A stretch of 64,000 nucleotides of DNA, taken from contig NZ_SOFL01000036.1 in NCBI RefSeq assembly GCF_004402695.1, positions 1 to 64,000 of the forward strand, written 5' to 3'. The position numbers and the translations under genes are program-made. The DNA is from Cryobacterium adonitolivorans (GTDB lineage Bacteria; Actinomycetota; Actinomycetes; Actinomycetales; Microbacteriaceae). A model generated the notes under the pieces. It saw only the letters and a list, made by a program, of their open reading frames with translations, was not told where the DNA came from and did no database searches. Shown in pieces: positions 61,806 to 64,000 of this stretch (position 1 is the stretch's first letter; each line of letters starts with the position of its first letter).

Positions 61806-63755
61806 TCAGCTGACGTGCACGTGCGGTCGTCGTTTGGCGTTCGGCTCCGATTCGCGTAGAACTTCACGGGTCACTGGTGCGATTTCACCGAGGCCAGTGA
61901 ACAGGAACTTGAACATGTTGGCGAGCGGGTTCCCCTGGGTCCATTCGAAGTAAATCTCCGGAATCAGACCGGTTTGGTCGCGGATCTCCAGGAGCACGGC
62001 CGCGATTGTGTTGGGCACGTTGCCGCTGGTGACCTGGAGTACCCGGTACCCGTGCTTGGCCACCCCGCGCACCAGCAGGTCTTCCTCGAAATCGGATGAG
62101 TCAGACGGGTGCACTTCAAGGAAGATGATCGGTGAGCCCGGCGGGATATTGCCGAACCGGCGCTCATCACGGCTCTTGTTGCGATACTCAATCTCGGTGT
62201 CGTCGTCGGGTTCGTGCGAGATGATGCGGATAACGTCGTAGTCCTCAGCATCCCCGGTCACAAAATCGTGGGCGGCCGGGTCCAGGATGACGGAGGTAGC
62301 CCTGATTTCGAAGGAACGACGCACTCGGGAGACCAGCGAGGTCACCATGATGCCCAGGATGAACAGTGCGGCGATGCGGACACCGTCGGGACGTTCAACA
62401 ATGTTGACCACGGTCGTGTACACCAAAATCACCGCAATGACTCCGAACCCGACGGTCTGCCAGCGCTGCTGTTTGCGGCGAGCGGAGAGCGTCACCGCGA
62501 CAGATGCCGATGTCATCAGCACCAGGACCCCGGTCGCGTAAGCGCCGCCTTGCGCATCGACGCTGGCCTGGAAGGCGATAGTGATCACGAACGCGATCCC
62601 CACGAAGACCAGCACGAGCGGCCTCACTGCGCGGGCCCACTGCGGCGCCATGCCGTATCGCGGCAAGTAGCGGGGCACCAGGTTGAGCAGGCCGGCCATC
62701 GCCGATGCACCCGCGAACCAGAGGATGCAGATGGTGCTGATGTCGTACACCGAACCGAACAGTGGTCCCAGGTATTCGTGGGCCAGGTACGCCAGGGCCC
62801 GCCCATTCGCCGGCCCGCCAGGCTGAAAGGCGGCCTGTGGAATCAGCAGCGTCGTAACAATGCTCGAAGTGATCAAGAATCCGCTCATGATCAGCGCCGC
62901 GGTGGTGAGCAGCTTCTTGGTTCCGCGGATCCTGCCTGCGGGATAGTCCTCAGTGTCGGTCCGGCCCCCCTTGACCTGGGGCATGACGGCCACCCCGGTC
63001 TCGAAACCCGATAGACCCAGGGCCAGTTTGGGAAAGACGAGCAGCGCGATACCGACCATGATGAGCGGATTACCGTGTTGCACGGTCAGCGCTGCCCACC
63101 AGTCGGTGATCAGGACAGCGTTCGAGGCCACGTGGCCGATCGATACCACGATGACGACCAAGTTGAGCAGGAGATAGACCGCGACGAGAACAACGGCGAT
63201 ACCGATCGCTTCCTTGAAACCACGGAGAAAAACGATGCCGAGCAGGGTGACCAGGAACAGCGTGACCAGCACCTCCTGGCCGTGCAGCCAGGCCGGCGCG
63301 AACGGGTTCTCGATGGCGTGAGCGGTGGCGTCGGCCGCGGACAGGGTGATAGTGATCATGAAGTCCGTCGCAGCGAATCCGAGCAACACAAGGACGAAGA
63401 TTTTGCCGGACCACCACGGCAGCAGCTTCTCAAGCATCTGGATGGAGCCGGATCCGCGGAAGCTCTCCTCAGCGACCCGCCGATACACGGGCAAGGCACC
63501 CAACAACGTCAGGGCCACCAGGACAATGGTTGCGATGGGCGACAGTAGCCCTGCGGTTAGGGCCGCAATCGCGGGCTGATAGCCCAGGGTCGAGAAGTAG
63601 TCCACGCCGGTCAAGCACATCACCCGCCACCAGGAATGCGTCTTCTCGACCGTGGCCGCAAGCGGGCCTTCCTGAGTTCCCTGACGGTTGCCGCTGTCCT
63701 GTAGCAGCCACGCCCGAATGTTCCTGGACGAAGAGCTCGGTTTATTCACGAGCAC
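61806..63755 (-). CDS. APC-superfamily permease, KimA-like, second of two
   Basis: A 649-residue protein, strikingly similar over its whole length to the permease at 48957 (for example [19 protein letters not shown] against [19 protein letters not shown], and [22 protein letters not shown] shared). It has the same TM1 Asp-x6-Tyr pair and a C-terminal soluble region. It differs in that region and in STLGYQP versus STLSYLP. The pair surround the kdp operon, pointing to K+ uptake. GTG 63755 is used as start. Confidence 0.8.
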   Translation of the reverse strand: MLVNKPSSSSRNIRAWLLQDSGNRQGTQEGPLAATVEKTHSWWRVMCLTGVDYFSTLGYQPAIAALTAGLLSPIATIVLVALTLLGALPVYRRVAEESFRGSGSIQMLEKLLPWWSGKIFVLVLLGFAATDFMITITLSAADATAHAIENPFAPAWLHGQEVLVTLFLVTLLGIVFLRGFKEAIGIAVVLVAVYLLLNLVVIVVSIGHVASNAVLITDWWAALTVQHGNPLIMVGIALLVFPKLALGLSGFETGVAVMPQVKGGRTDTEDYPAGRIRGTKKLLTTAALIMSGFLITSSIVTTLLIPQAAFQPGGPANGRALAYLAHEYLGPLFGSVYDISTICILWFAGASAMAGLLNLVPRYLPRYGMAPQWARAVRPLVLVFVGIAFVITIAFQASVDAQGGAYATGVLVLMTSASVAVTLSARRKQQRWQTVGFGVIAVILVYTTVVNIVERPDGVRIAALFILGIMVTSLVSRVRRSFEIRATSVILDPAAHDFVTGDAEDYDVIRIISHEPDDDTEIEYRNKSRDERRFGNIPPGSPIIFLEVHPSDSSDFEEDLLVRGVAKHGYRVLQVTSGNVPNTIAAVLLEIRDQTGLIPEIYFEWTQGNPLANMFKFLFTGLGEIAPVTREVLRESEPNAKRRPHVHVS

Positions 63756-64000
63756 ACACTACGCCACCCAACACCCGGCCAAGCAACAGAGAGATACTCC
63801 GATTTCGTCGCGGGATCGGGTCACCGGTTCATTTTTCGGTGTGAGACTGGGCATACCGATGCTGTCATAGGGGACAAATCCCACGTGCGAAGGTCTCGGA
63901 GACGGCGATGGGGCGCGATGCAGGCACGAGTGTTGCAGAAGCTTCTGGATGGCGGCGCGCACGTTAGGGCGACCGGTCGTAGCGTCGAGTCGGTTCGGCG
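63756..64000. other. window end, no gene seen
   Basis: About 245 bases upstream of the second permease, presumably its promoter region. No ORF with homology; nothing else is supported. Confidence 0.4.

Noticed and set aside
61806-63755. Simple amino-acid permease label
   Set aside because: The TM1 Asp/Tyr pair, C-terminal extension and kdp context favour a KimA-like K+ role, though this remains unproven.
1-64000. tRNA, rRNA, CRISPR arrays, complete insertion sequences, prophage
   Set aside because: No cloverleaf-like ends, repeat-spacer pattern, intact transposase or phage structural gene was seen; only an IS256-type fragment.

Overview
This is a 64 kb stretch of a high-GC actinobacterial genome. 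Small secreted alanine-rich proteins, many GTGA/ATGA-overlapping operons, several leaderless promoters (a TANNNT box 6 nt before ATG) and the make-up of the kdp and nar operons suggest a Microbacteriaceae-like Micrococcales genome; that placement is inference. No rRNA, tRNA or CRISPR array was seen. Much of the window looks accessory: metal-handling genes, respiratory modules, three complete local two-component systems plus kdpDE, and an unusual number of broken genes.

Layout. 1-4.0 kb: a CcdA-type membrane protein (cut by the window edge) with small membrane proteins, a DUF3105 protein, a SHOCT protein and a frameshifted YVTN beta-propeller. 4.1-8.2 kb: two ArsR-type regulators, one coupled to a P1B-4 metal ATPase and one to an MFS exporter; both look leaderless with a related palindrome over the start codon. 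8.6-16.9 kb: an envelope-lipid/glycan locus (PAP2 phosphatase, OmpR-type regulator and kinase, DedA, a duplicated membrane protein, a broken uppP, GtrA, a polyprenyl-phosphate glycosyltransferase, a GT-C glycosyltransferase). Five promoters in it carry the same 11-bp-spaced TCTTAG-like repeat, the clearest sign of an undescribed local regulon. 17.0-21.9 kb: a second two-component system beside an ABC-2 exporter and lipoprotein. 22.6-27.2 kb: a ferric-reductase-like flavocytochrome, a covalent FMN-binding protein and ApbE, with a third two-component system in the same operon; this looks like flavin-based trans-membrane electron transfer.

27.3-30.2 kb: a truncated VIT1-like gene, an Asp23-like protein, a small acidic repeat protein, and a divergent NmrA-like/MarR pair with superimposed -10 boxes. 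30.3-45.6 kb: an anaerobic nitrogen-oxide island: narGHJI-narK on the minus strand; divergently a quinol NO reductase with a cysteine-rich membrane protein, a slipin and a small membrane protein; then hemY and a NirJ/AhbC-like radical SAM gene. No nitrite or N2O reductase is in the window. 45.8-48.3 kb is a gene graveyard: pieces of pyruvate dehydrogenase, a cation-diffusion facilitator, an IS256-type transposase and a response regulator.

48.3-64 kb is mostly potassium: two closely related APC permeases with features of KimA flank a complete kdp operon (small ORF, kdpF, A, B, C, D, E). Between kdp and the second permease lie decayed ORFs, including decarboxylase-like fragments and a frameshifted DUF6611-like gene. 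Many accessory genes carry a single lesion (1-2 nt shift or in-frame stop), so either decay is active here or the assembly has indels; re-reading the bases would settle which.
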